A stretch of 64,000 nucleotides of DNA, taken from NCBI RefSeq assembly GCF_020687505.1, contig NZ_JAJEQT010000005.1, one strand, 5' to 3'. The position numbers and the translations under genes are program-made. The notes beneath the pieces were generated by a model. The model worked only from the letters and a program-made list of their open reading frames with translations. It was not told the DNA's origin and ran no database searches. The stretch comes from Coprococcus_C hominis (GTDB taxonomy: Bacteria > Bacillota > Clostridia > Lachnospirales > Lachnospiraceae). This document shows, one piece after another, positions 52,249 to 60,847 of the stretch (positions are counted from its first letter, which is position 1; the number at the start of each line of letters is the position of its first letter).

Positions 52249-53101
52249 CATATCCACTCCGGCTGCCACTGCCGGCAGTCTCCTGATCGTATTTATCTTT
52301 CAACCGGTCGATATCAGACTTCACTCCACGCACATCGAAATGTGGCAGTTCAAACTTATATCCATTGTCTGCTAAAAAACGATGTGCAACCGAAAACGTA
52401 ATATCATCGAAGTTCGTCATAAACCGATGGTTGATCTCTCTGACACAACTCTCCACACTCTCGTATTTTCCCGGATCAATCTCCGAGAACACCTGATAGA
52501 ACGTATCGAGGCAGATGCTTCTCTGACTCTCAAAGTCCGATGTGACATTCTGCACTGGAAACGCATGCAGATATGCTCGTAACCATGCCGAATCCCCACG
52601 ATACCACTGTGAGATGGTATCATACTTTTGATCCATGTCTAAAATCTCCCGTTCCCAACAGTTTGACATATACGATGCATCGACGATCCGGTTAATCTCC
52701 TCATCGGTCAGATACAGATCATATTTCTGATTAAATTTCTGAATAATCTTTCTTCGCTTTGGTACAGCTCTTGTCAGTCCTGTTACCGTGGTTCCTTTAT
52801 TTTCCGAAGGCTGACTGTAATGCTGCTTATAGTAGCTGTAATCATCCTGTTTTGCTTTTGCTTTTCCTTTGGATGATCTTGCAATCAACCAAGCAACAAG
52901 CCAGATTGGAGCTCCAAAAAAAGCGATTACAATCGAAACTGCCAAAAGCCCACCAAACAGGGAGCTAAAACCAGACAGGCCACCAAACAAAATACAGATT
53001 GCAATCACCCAGCCAAGCTTGTTATGCAACTTACTGTATATCTTCGGATTGTTTCTGCCATAGATGCCATACCAGATGAAAAAAATAATTATAAGTGGCA
53101 T
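52229..53101 (-). CDS. Uncharacterised membrane protein with helical cytosolic domain
   Basis: A 290-residue protein with three N-terminal hydrophobic segments (about residues 2-14, 28-50 and 52-74), a basic linker (ARSSKGKAKAK) and a ~190-residue soluble domain containing YLTDEEINRIVDASYMSNCWEREI. No known catalytic motif is seen and I do not recognise the family. It has its own gap with yebC, in which two adjacent hairpins (near 53115-53146 and 53159-53188) occur. Its last codons form one arm of the shared terminator. Confidence 0.6.
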   Translation of the reverse strand: MPLIIIFFIWYGIYGRNNPKIYSKLHNKLGWVIAICILFGGLSGFSSLFGGLLAVSIVIAFFGAPIWLVAWLIARSSKGKAKAKQDDYSYYKQHYSQPSENKGTTVTGLTRAVPKRRKIIQKFNQKYDLYLTDEEINRIVDASYMSNCWEREILDMDQKYDTISQWYRGDSAWLRAYLHAFPVQNVTSDFESQRSICLDTFYQVFSEIDPGKYESVESCVREINHRFMTNFDDITFSVAHRFLADNGYKFELPHFDVRGVKSDIDRLKDKYDQETAGSGSRSGYEKMRQR

Positions 53102-53197
53102 GTTTCTCCTTTACTTATCCCTCTTGCCGGCTCCGCCTGTTAAGAATGATTTCTACTCATCCCTCTTACCAGCTTACGCTGGTAAGAAAGGTCTTCG

Positions 53198-53228
53198 TAA
53201 AAAAATGCTGGCAAGCCGCATTTTTTTA
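53198..53228 (-). terminator. Terminator overlapping the yebC stop
   Basis: 11-bp stem (53198-53208 with 53218-53228), 9-nt loop. The yebC TAA lies in the stem; a T-run follows on the minus strand. Confidence 0.75.
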
Positions 53229-53954
53229 CTCATCCCAGTTGTGGTACACGTCCTGGACGTCGTCATCCTCATCGAGCATGTCAAGGATGCGGTTCATCTT
53301 CTTGATGTCATCCTCCGATGTAAGCTCTACGTAGTTCTGTGGAATCATTGTAACGTCTGCCTCAGCCATCGGGATATTCTCTTTCTCAAGGGCCTCACGA
53401 ACGGCTGTGAACTCATCCGGAGCAGTTAAGATTTCGAAGCTGTCCTCTTCCTCGTTGAAGTCTTCTGCACCTGCGTCAAGTGCAATCATCATCAGATCAT
53501 CTGCGTCCATATCGCAGTCCTCTTTCGCGATGATAATCTGTCCCTTCTCATCAAACATATAAGATACACAACCAGTCGTTCCGACATTTCCGCCACCCTT
53601 TGTGAATGCATTTCTTACATTGGATGCTGTACGGTTCTTGTTATCGGTAAGTGCATTTACGATAATTGCTGTTCCACTTGGGCCATAGCCTTCATATGTA
53701 ATTGTTACATAGTTTACGGAATTTGCATCACCGGCTGCCTTCTTGATACCACGATCAATCGTGTCGTTTGGCATGTTATTTGCTTTTGCCTTTGCAATGA
53801 CATCACGCAACTTGCTATTGTTCGCTGGATCTGGTCCGCCTTCCTTTACGGCAACTGCGATCTCACGACCAATGATCGTAAATACTTTTCCCTTTGCAGC
53901 GTCGTTTTTCTCTTTCTTGTGCTTAATGTTCGCAAATTTTGAATGTCCTGACAT
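53226..53954 (-). CDS. YebC/PmpR-family regulator or translation factor
   Basis: A 242-residue YebC-family protein: SGHSKFANIKHKKEKNDAAKGKVFTIIGREI at the start, followed by the GGPDPANNSKLRDVIAKAKANNMPNDTI block and an acidic C-terminus. Family members bind DNA or, as shown more recently, assist ribosomes at difficult sequences. It is followed upstream by a CBS-domain protein gene with a 6-bp gap. Confidence 0.95.
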   Translation of the reverse strand: MSGHSKFANIKHKKEKNDAAKGKVFTIIGREIAVAVKEGGPDPANNSKLRDVIAKAKANNMPNDTIDRGIKKAAGDANSVNYVTITYEGYGPSGTAIIVNALTDNKNRTASNVRNAFTKGGGNVGTTGCVSYMFDEKGQIIIAKEDCDMDADDLMMIALDAGAEDFNEEEDSFEILTAPDEFTAVREALEKENIPMAEADVTMIPQNYVELTSEDDIKKMNRILDMLDEDDDVQDVYHNWDE

Positions 53955-53960
53955 TGTTTG

Positions 53961-54791
53961 TTACTCCTCTTCCTTTAGTTTCGTGATTTTAACAGTAATA
54001 ATCCTGTTATCTTCTATTTTTACCGGGATAAATTCATACCCCTGATATTCTATCTTAAAGGATTCACCCTCTTCTGGCAACCGTCCATGCTCATAGAGCA
54101 GGAAACCGTTTACCGTCTCAAAATCCTCATCCGGGAATTCGATTCCAAGTAAATCCTCCAGATCTTCTAACGTTGCTCCGCCGTCAACCAGATATTCGTC
54201 CTCCGACTGCTTCTGGATCTCTTCCGGCTGTTCCTCATCGTGCTCATCCAATATATTTCCGACGATCTCTTCTAAGATGTCCTCCATCGTGACAATGCCT
54301 TCCGTTTGACCATATTCGTCCACCACGACTGCCATATGGATCTTCTCCCGCTGCATCCGCTGCAAAAGCTCGGATACATCCTTCGTCGGATGTGTGACAA
54401 TTGCTTTGTCAACCATTCCCGCAACCGGTGTTTTCGGATCCTTCATATAGACCGCAATCAGATCTTTGATATGTACAAGTCCGATGATATTATCCAGATC
54501 CTCCTCATAAACCGGGTATCTGGAAAAATTATTTTCTACTGCAAGCTGCAATGCCTGCTCCACGGTCTGGGTGTTCTCCACAGCAACAATCTTCTGCCGT
54601 GGTGTCATGATATCCTTCGCTTCTTTGTCTCCGAACTCAAAGATGTTGTTGATAAGCTCCATCTCGCCTTCTTCGATCAAGCCCTGTTCATGCCCTTCCT
54701 CGACCATGGAAAGAATCTCTTCTTCTACTTTGTCTTCGTCCACCTTCTTCGAAAAAAACTTTCGAAAACCACTGGGTCCGCTTTGTGACAT
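53961..54791 (-). CDS. CBS-domain CorC/HlyC-family protein lacking membrane domain
   Basis: 276 residues from ATG 54791, supported by AAAGGAG and the family-like MSQSGPSGFRKFF. Two CBS domains (DIMTPRQKIVAV...SRYPVYEEDLDNIIGLVHIKDL and MAVVVDEYGQTEGIVTMEDILEEIVG) and the CorC_HlyC C-terminal domain (DGGATLEDLEDLLG) are present. Unlike TlyC-type transporters there is no N-terminal DUF21 membrane region, so this resembles the cytosolic CorC type. A longer upstream frame reaches 54953 but overlaps the mazF-like gene. Confidence 0.88.
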   Translation of the reverse strand: MSQSGPSGFRKFFSKKVDEDKVEEEILSMVEEGHEQGLIEEGEMELINNIFEFGDKEAKDIMTPRQKIVAVENTQTVEQALQLAVENNFSRYPVYEEDLDNIIGLVHIKDLIAVYMKDPKTPVAGMVDKAIVTHPTKDVSELLQRMQREKIHMAVVVDEYGQTEGIVTMEDILEEIVGNILDEHDEEQPEEIQKQSEDEYLVDGGATLEDLEDLLGIEFPDEDFETVNGFLLYEHGRLPEEGESFKIEYQGYEFIPVKIEDNRIITVKITKLKEEE

Positions 54792-54808
54792 AGTTGTTAT
54801 TTCTCCTT

Positions 54809-55150
54809 TTATAATTCTAAGCTGATGCGCAGCGCCTCGTTCACGCGGCGAATGATCGTATTGTCCAGATGACAGACTTTTTCTTTCAGTCTCTGTTTGT
54901 CGATCGTGCGCACCTGTTCTAACAGTATAACAGAATCTTTGGCAATATCGCAATACCTTGAATCAAGTTCTACATGCGTTGGAAGCTTCGCCTTGTGCAT
55001 CTGCGACGTGATCGCCGCAATGATCACAGTGGAACTGTATTTGTTTCCCGCTTCATTTTGAATAATAAGTACCGGACGAACGCCGCCCTGTTCAGATCCT
55101 ACGACGGGGCGCAGGTCTGCATAATAAATATCTCCACGTCTGATAATCAA
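54809..55150 (-). CDS. MazF/PemK-family endoribonuclease
   Basis: A protein of about 113 residues with the MazF fold: IIRRGDIYYADLRPVVGSEQGGVRPVLIIQNEAGNKYS at the N-terminus and LLEQVRTIDKQRL in the conserved second motif (Thr and Arg catalytic positions kept). MazF cleaves single-stranded mRNA at short motifs. I prefer TTG 55150 as start: AGGAG lies 10 bp upstream and it gives the classical N-terminus, while the frame opening at 55177 contains that ribosome site. No antitoxin gene of the MazE type is found beside it. Confidence 0.85.
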   Translation of the reverse strand: MIIRRGDIYYADLRPVVGSEQGGVRPVLIIQNEAGNKYSSTVIIAAITSQMHKAKLPTHVELDSRYCDIAKDSVILLEQVRTIDKQRLKEKVCHLDNTIIRRVNEALRISLEL

Positions 55151-55249
55151 TGCCTTCACACTCCTATTGTTGTTCAAACTATTACAAGTATTTCCAACAA
55201 TTCTTCTGTGTATGCAATCAATTAGAACTATATTATCAAACGGTGTATC

Positions 55250-56758
55250 CTATTCTTCTGCTTCCTTCGCAATAATCTGCTCGATGCTTCGTACAATATC
55301 TCCGGCGATCATGCTGTACTGTCCCTTTTCTTCTGCGGCCGCCTGACCTGCCATACCATGCATGCAGACACCAAGCTTTGTCGCCTCAAACCGATCCATG
55401 CCCTGTGCCAGAAGTCCGGCAATAATTCCAGTCAGCACATCACCAGATCCGCCTGTTGCCATGCCATTTGTACCTGTTATATTAATATATGCCTGAAGTC
55501 CGCCATCGGACACCACCGTGCGCGCATCTTTTAATGCAACGACCACATTATGGCGCTTGGCAAACTCTCTTGCAAGATCGTATTTATTCGCCTTAATATC
55601 CGTCACCGACTGATTTGTAAGTCTTGACATCTCCATCAAATGTGGCGTCAGAATGAGCTTCGAATGCATCGTCTCAAACAGATCCATATGCTCGGATAAC
55701 ACATTGATTCCATCGGCATCTAAGACAACCGTGCCATCAAAGCTACGAAGTACCTTGTCAACCAGATACTGCGCTGCTTCCCCGGTTCCAAGTCCCGGTC
55801 CTAACACAAGCACATCTGCCCAGCCCATGACCGTCTTCATCGCACTGCGCATCGTGTCGATATCATCTTCTTTGTATGTCGTAAGCAATGCTTCCGGGAG
55901 TCTCGACTGGATAATCTCGCGATTCTCCTCTACAGTGCACACACGCACCAGCCCACAGCCCATACGGTAAGCAGCCTCTGCGGAAAACAGTGCCGCTCCT
56001 GCCATATTTTTGCTGCCTGCGATGATTCCGACCTTGCCATAAGTTCCCTTGTGGGAATCCCTTTTTCTATGTGGGAGCAATTCCTCTACATCCTTTGGAT
56101 CATAGGTGTATAACCGTGGCTCTACAAAATCAATCGCCTGCTTCGGGAATCCGATATCGACCACAGATACCTCTCCTGCGTACTCATATCCCATACCCAT
56201 GAGAAGTCCGAGCTTCATCAGCCCGAATGTCACAGTCGCATCCGCATGGAACGCCGTACCGAGCAGGAACCCGGTTGTCGCATCGATTCCGGATGGTACA
56301 TCGATAGCTAACTTATAACCATCCATATCATTTAATGCTTTAATTACTTCTGCCTGTCTGCCCATTACGGCACGTGACAGACCAACACCGAAGATGCCGT
56401 CGATAATCACATCATATCCGGCGTTCACAAGCTCATCCACAAACTTCATATTCAGCTTCTTGGCGATTGCATACTGCGCATCGAAACCAGTGCTGGCTGA
56501 CTTCAATCCATCTACCCAGTATATCTCGACATCGTATCCTTCCATCATAAGGATTCTTCCGGCTGCAATTCCATCTCCGCCGTTATTTCCACTCTCGACT
56601 ACGATCAGCACATGCGCGCCTGCCGGAAACCGTTCCTTGACATGCTCCGCGATCCGGAGTGCCGCACGCTCCATCAGTACGAGCTGTGGAATTCCTATTA
56701 CATTGGTTGTAAATTCATCAATTCTGAACACTTCCTGTCCAGTTGCAATGTATCTCAT
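55250..56758 (-). CDS. nnr: Bifunctional NAD(P)H-hydrate epimerase/dehydratase
   Basis: A 502-residue fusion. The N-terminal YjeF_N epimerase domain (about 1-215) has VESGNNGGDGIAAGR and DGIFGVGLSR; the C-terminal ADP-dependent dehydratase (about 225-500) has GTYGKVGIIAGS, LGPGLGTG and TGGSGDVLTGIIAGLLAQG with the catalytic Asp. It repairs hydrated NAD(P)H. Normal length and complete. Confidence 0.95.
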   Translation of the reverse strand: MRYIATGQEVFRIDEFTTNVIGIPQLVLMERAALRIAEHVKERFPAGAHVLIVVESGNNGGDGIAAGRILMMEGYDVEIYWVDGLKSASTGFDAQYAIAKKLNMKFVDELVNAGYDVIIDGIFGVGLSRAVMGRQAEVIKALNDMDGYKLAIDVPSGIDATTGFLLGTAFHADATVTFGLMKLGLLMGMGYEYAGEVSVVDIGFPKQAIDFVEPRLYTYDPKDVEELLPHRKRDSHKGTYGKVGIIAGSKNMAGAALFSAEAAYRMGCGLVRVCTVEENREIIQSRLPEALLTTYKEDDIDTMRSAMKTVMGWADVLVLGPGLGTGEAAQYLVDKVLRSFDGTVVLDADGINVLSEHMDLFETMHSKLILTPHLMEMSRLTNQSVTDIKANKYDLAREFAKRHNVVVALKDARTVVSDGGLQAYINITGTNGMATGGSGDVLTGIIAGLLAQGMDRFEATKLGVCMHGMAGQAAAEEKGQYSMIAGDIVRSIEQIIAKEAEE

Positions 56759-56923
56759 TTCTTCGTCCCCCGAATGACTAAGTATATAGGCATTTTACCC
56801 CAAATGCCGTATAAATACAATATCTGGTTTAACTATAACTTTTGTCGATTTTCGCCTTGACATTTTTCCAGAACTAAGATACCTTTGAAGTACCTATGAA
56901 AGAAACGAAGGGAGGAAGGAATC

Positions 56924-58006
56924 ATGGTATTTATCGAAGGCGTCGGCTATGTGAACGACAGCAGTGCCGTTGCAACGCCGAATCATACGCAGTCCGTATC
57001 GGAAACAACAGCAAATTTTGATGGTATGCTTCGCACGGAAACAGATAAATTAAATCAGGCATCTGTCACAACGAACCTTGATTCCATCTTCAAGGAAGCC
57101 GCTGACAAATACGGCGTATCCGAACGACTCTTAAAGGCAATCGCCTATACAGAGTCCGGTTTTCAGGCAGATGTGACCTCCTTTTCCGGTGCGATGGGAA
57201 TCATGCAGCTTATGCCGAGCACGGCAAGTGCATATGGGGTATCCGATCCTTACGATGCTTACCAGAATATCATGGGCGGTGCAGCCGTGCTGAAGGATCT
57301 TCTGAATATGTTCCAGGGAAATCAGTCGCTTGCAATCGCAGGCTATAATGCCGGATGTGGCAATGTAAAAAAATATGGTGGCGTACCACCATTTACTGAG
57401 ACACAGAATTATGTTGCCAAGGTCACAAGCCTGATGCAGACCGGTGTATCGGTTCCTGCAAATACAGTCACAGTAAATCCTTCTGCAAATACCTCTTCCA
57501 ATACCGGAACGGCTACAAGCGAAAATTTCAATACTTCAAATGAAGCAACTGTTTCTTCCGAAACAGCAAAAAAAAATGCGGAAATCCTCGCAGAGATCAA
57601 AGAGATCATCTCTGCCATTTCCACACTCACAACGAACCAAAGCACGTATTCAAATACATCCATGCAGAGTGGTCTTTCCGCATTAAACGGAACATCCGCT
57701 TCCGATTTCAGTGCAGGCAGCCTGCTTTCCTCCTATGGGAATCCGATCTCTACGATTCTGTCATCCTTACAGAATGTAGATACAACGGACACGGACAGCC
57801 TGCAGAAAGTTCTATCCTACGCAGAGTACCAGTTACTCACCAGCCACTACACAAACATGGTTGATATCATCTCCGTACTCGGAAGTACAAGCCTAAGCTC
57901 TGAAAGTGATTCGGACGACTCTCTCTCACATTTGTTCGAACTCGCGACACAGCAGAATATGCGTAAAGTCATAAACGTCATGGGAAATTCTACTTCCCTT
58001 CTATAA
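56924..58006 (+). CDS. Lytic transglycosylase (SLT) domain protein
   Basis: A 360-residue protein with the SLT fold at about residues 50-150: IAYTESGFQADVTSFSGAMGIMQLMPSTASAYG, with the catalytic Glu in TESGF, then AIAGYNAGCGNVKKYGG and ETQNYVAKV. The rest is Ser/Thr/Asn-rich linker and a helical C-terminus. There is no signal peptide or membrane segment, so export must use another route (a flagellar-type or holin-like route, or lysis), or the start is atypical. GGAGG precedes ATG 56924. Confidence 0.88.
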   Translation: MVFIEGVGYVNDSSAVATPNHTQSVSETTANFDGMLRTETDKLNQASVTTNLDSIFKEAADKYGVSERLLKAIAYTESGFQADVTSFSGAMGIMQLMPSTASAYGVSDPYDAYQNIMGGAAVLKDLLNMFQGNQSLAIAGYNAGCGNVKKYGGVPPFTETQNYVAKVTSLMQTGVSVPANTVTVNPSANTSSNTGTATSENFNTSNEATVSSETAKKNAEILAEIKEIISAISTLTTNQSTYSNTSMQSGLSALNGTSASDFSAGSLLSSYGNPISTILSSLQNVDTTDTDSLQKVLSYAEYQLLTSHYTNMVDIISVLGSTSLSSESDSDDSLSHLFELATQQNMRKVINVMGNSTSLL

Positions 58007-58011
58007 AATAC

Positions 58012-58158
58012 AAAGAGTTGGTTGTCCGTTCATATTCTACGCAGACGCGCTCCCGCTCGGTTCAGCACGTAACGGTACTAAATTCGTGCTTCGCACTCAT
58101 TAAGTACCGACGTGCTTCAACGGTCTGCTTTAGAATATGAACGGACAACCAACTCTTT
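58012..58158. repeat. 147-bp nested hairpin between convergent genes
   Basis: Perfect 27-bp outer arms (58012-58038 and 58132-58158). Inside, GCAGAC/GTCTGC, then GCACGT...CGGTACT pairing with AGTACCG...ACGTGC, and an apical GTGC-TTC-GCAC. On the plus strand T5 follows. It probably terminates both converging genes, but the internal branched arms exceed what a terminator needs. Confidence 0.8.
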
Positions 58159-58204
58159 TTACACTTTACAGGGAAACAAATCCCCCTTATCTTATTCTAT
58201 TCTG

Positions 58205-60772
58205 TTATCTCTGTTCATCTTTTAATTTTCTTAAAACTAATACACTTACTCCTGCGCACAGGAATGTGGAACCGTACAATATCAGCCATGAACGAACCGT
58301 TCTTGCCTTGGAACGTACATACATCTTGTTCTCTTCCGTCTCGGCCGGTTCATACTCTGCCTCAATCGTCTGCGGCTCCGATGTGTATTCCTCGAAGGTC
58401 TGCGGATTGTTTGCAAGTGCAGAATAGGTTTCTACTGCATCCTGCAATTCATTGATCTTTTCATCGTAGGCTTCCTGCATCTCTGCAATCGCATCGTTAC
58501 AGGTGGCAACCAGATCGTCAAACTGTTCCTCAACCTGTTCGCTCTCTTCCTGTCCCGGTGGATCTAGCGAATTCAGGTCACAGGTGCTTCCGATGGATTC
58601 CATCGCCCAACGGGAATACGTCAGATACGAAAGCTTGTCTGTCACACCATTTAACTCAAACAGGATACCGGAGAAGATCAACTGCACGATCAACACAAAC
58701 GGTGCAATCGCCATTGCCCGGTCCGCACTCTTCGTAATAGAAGAAAGCAGCAATCCCATACCTGCCGCTGCATAAATCGTAAGGAAGATCAATACGATTA
58801 TTTCCACTGTCGCATTGGAGAAGATCACACCCTTACAGTCCGGTGCACCCTTGATCAACACGAATGTCAAAACAAGTATCACTGCCTGAATCAGGGATAT
58901 CACACCCTGCACAATATATTTCGACAGCATGTAGATTGGAAGCTTCAGATTACCCATATATTCTCGTTTCAGAATGACACGTTCCTTGTTGACCTCCTGA
59001 ATCGTGTTCAGAAGTCCCATCCAGATACCGCCACTCATCAACGTAAATAAGATCGACTGTGTCTCCGTGAACAACTCATAAATACCGGAACGTGCAACCA
59101 ACGTTAACAGCAATCCAATGATCAACGGCTGTCCGAAGATCAGCGCCAATCGCTGTACATCATTCATGATCAGGGTCGTATATCTTCGTACCAGAATGCC
59201 TAACTGTGCAAATCCACTCACCGTTCTCGGTTTGATTGCCTCTCCGTTTGACTCACGCACCTGTCCGCTTACCGCATTGATACCGGACATCTTAAACTGC
59301 GTCTCCCAGCCCTTTGAATCAGCCGTGATAATATCATAGACCTTTACGAGATTGTCTGTATGGAAGAAATCTTTAATTCCTGCCGGACTACCACAATAAC
59401 AAAGCCGTCCGCCATATCCCATGATGATAACTTTATCACACAAGTCAAGGTTGTTGATCGTATGGGTTACCATGACAATCGTCTTTTCCTGCTCTTTTGA
59501 CAGCTTGGATAATGTCCGCATCAGATGTTCTTCTGTTCCCGGATCAAGTCCGGATGTCGGCTCGTCCAAGAAGAAAAGTCCCGGATTCGCCAGAAGCTCT
59601 ACCGCAATGCTAGCACGCTTTTTCTGTCCACCGGACAGACGGCGGATATAAGTATCCTTATGCTCCGAAAGTTCTACCATACGAAGCACTTCTTCGATCC
59701 GCTCCTCAATTTCCTGATTGCTTGTATCCTGCGGCATCTTCATTTTCGCCGTATAATAAAGCATCTTCTTAAGCGTGATATTCTCATAGATGATATCCTG
59801 CTGTGGTACAAATCCAATAATATTTTTGAGCGTCTGGAAATTCTCATGCAGATCTGTGCCATTGCAATATACATGCCCGGTCACCTTGGAATCAAAGCCA
59901 CTCATCGCAGTCATCAGAGTTGTCTTTCCAGCGCCGGAACCACCGATGATTGCAACAAATTCATTTGCCCCGATACTCAGGCTGACTTTATCCAGAATCG
60001 TTTTTTTGCCACCCTTCGCTGGCACTTCCTTGTTTAAGTCGTGTACCTCTAATGCAATACCTTCCGGGTTCACCTTGTAATACAGGACATTTCCATCATA
60101 GATAAATGTTGTATTCAGGATGGTAAAGATATCTTTGTTTGACAGACAATATGGCTTCACAATCCGGCTTCCATTTACAAACACACCATTTGTTGAACCA
60201 TTGTCAAACACATAAAATTGATTTTTTACTTTACGGACACCTGCATGGTATCTGGAAATCGCAACGTTTTTCAACCGGATATCACAGTCTGCTGCACGAC
60301 CAATACTGTTGTCGCCGTCATGCAGGGAATATGTCTTCCAACGGCCTTCCTTCTGCTGTCCGTTGTACAACAGGAGTACCGGATCAATGCCATCCATCGA
60401 ATGGTTCGTTCCAAGACGCACGATCATATCTCTGCCATCGCCGCCATAATACTGATCGGGTGCCATCTGGATAAACTGCGTACCATAGGCAAGATAAGAA
60501 CCGTTCGAGCTGTGATTGTCGCGGATATAGCATCTGCCTTCCTGCAAATAGAGCTCGCCATGATTACCTGAGACAATGCTGGAATTTAATCGGATACTGT
60601 TGTTTTCATTCCGACCGAAAGTGTATGCGCCATCTACAAATTTGCTCAGGTCGTATTCCTGTATGCCACTACCATCTACAATGACAAGCGAGCTTTTTCC
60701 TGTCATATTTTTCTGGTATTGCTGCAGCATCGACTCGTCAAACAACACCGTTTTTTCTTCTCTGTCTCCCAT
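58205..60772 (-). CDS. FHA-domain ABC transporter (ABCG-like half-transporter)
   Basis: An 855-residue fusion. Two FHA domains (about 48-105, with FGRNENNSIRLNSSIVSGNHGEL; and about 150-205, with IGRAADCDIRLKNVAISRYHAG) are followed by an ABC ATPase (Walker A GGSGAGKTTLMTAMSGF, signature RLSGGQKKRASIA, Walker B LFFLDEPTSGLD) and an ABC-2 membrane domain of six segments with a large acidic extracytoplasmic loop before the last one. The architecture resembles Rv1747 of mycobacteria, whose FHA domains bind kinase-phosphorylated threonines; here PrkC is an obvious candidate. Substrate unknown. Confidence 0.92.
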   Translation of the reverse strand: MGDREEKTVLFDESMLQQYQKNMTGKSSLVIVDGSGIQEYDLSKFVDGAYTFGRNENNSIRLNSSIVSGNHGELYLQEGRCYIRDNHSSNGSYLAYGTQFIQMAPDQYYGGDGRDMIVRLGTNHSMDGIDPVLLLYNGQQKEGRWKTYSLHDGDNSIGRAADCDIRLKNVAISRYHAGVRKVKNQFYVFDNGSTNGVFVNGSRIVKPYCLSNKDIFTILNTTFIYDGNVLYYKVNPEGIALEVHDLNKEVPAKGGKKTILDKVSLSIGANEFVAIIGGSGAGKTTLMTAMSGFDSKVTGHVYCNGTDLHENFQTLKNIIGFVPQQDIIYENITLKKMLYYTAKMKMPQDTSNQEIEERIEEVLRMVELSEHKDTYIRRLSGGQKKRASIAVELLANPGLFFLDEPTSGLDPGTEEHLMRTLSKLSKEQEKTIVMVTHTINNLDLCDKVIIMGYGGRLCYCGSPAGIKDFFHTDNLVKVYDIITADSKGWETQFKMSGINAVSGQVRESNGEAIKPRTVSGFAQLGILVRRYTTLIMNDVQRLALIFGQPLIIGLLLTLVARSGIYELFTETQSILFTLMSGGIWMGLLNTIQEVNKERVILKREYMGNLKLPIYMLSKYIVQGVISLIQAVILVLTFVLIKGAPDCKGVIFSNATVEIIVLIFLTIYAAAGMGLLLSSITKSADRAMAIAPFVLIVQLIFSGILFELNGVTDKLSYLTYSRWAMESIGSTCDLNSLDPPGQEESEQVEEQFDDLVATCNDAIAEMQEAYDEKINELQDAVETYSALANNPQTFEEYTSEPQTIEAEYEPAETEENKMYVRSKARTVRSWLILYGSTFLCAGVSVLVLRKLKDEQR

Positions 60773-60801
60773 AAGTCCTCCCCTCTATACTATAAGAAAA
60801 A

Positions 60802-60830
60802 GGACTGTTGCACATACAATACAACAGTCC
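60802..60830 (-). terminator. Terminator of ftsZ
   Basis: Perfect 9-bp stem GGACTGTTG (60802-60810) with CAACAGTCC (60822-60830), followed on the minus strand by TTTTTCTTATAG, 18 bp after the ftsZ stop. Confidence 0.88.
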
Positions 60831-60847
60831 CTTTAGTTCCTGCTTAC

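Noticed and set aside
54792..54953. N-terminal extension of the CBS-domain protein
   Set aside because: It overlaps the mazF-like gene and lacks a ribosome site; ATG 54791 has AAAGGAG and a family-like start.
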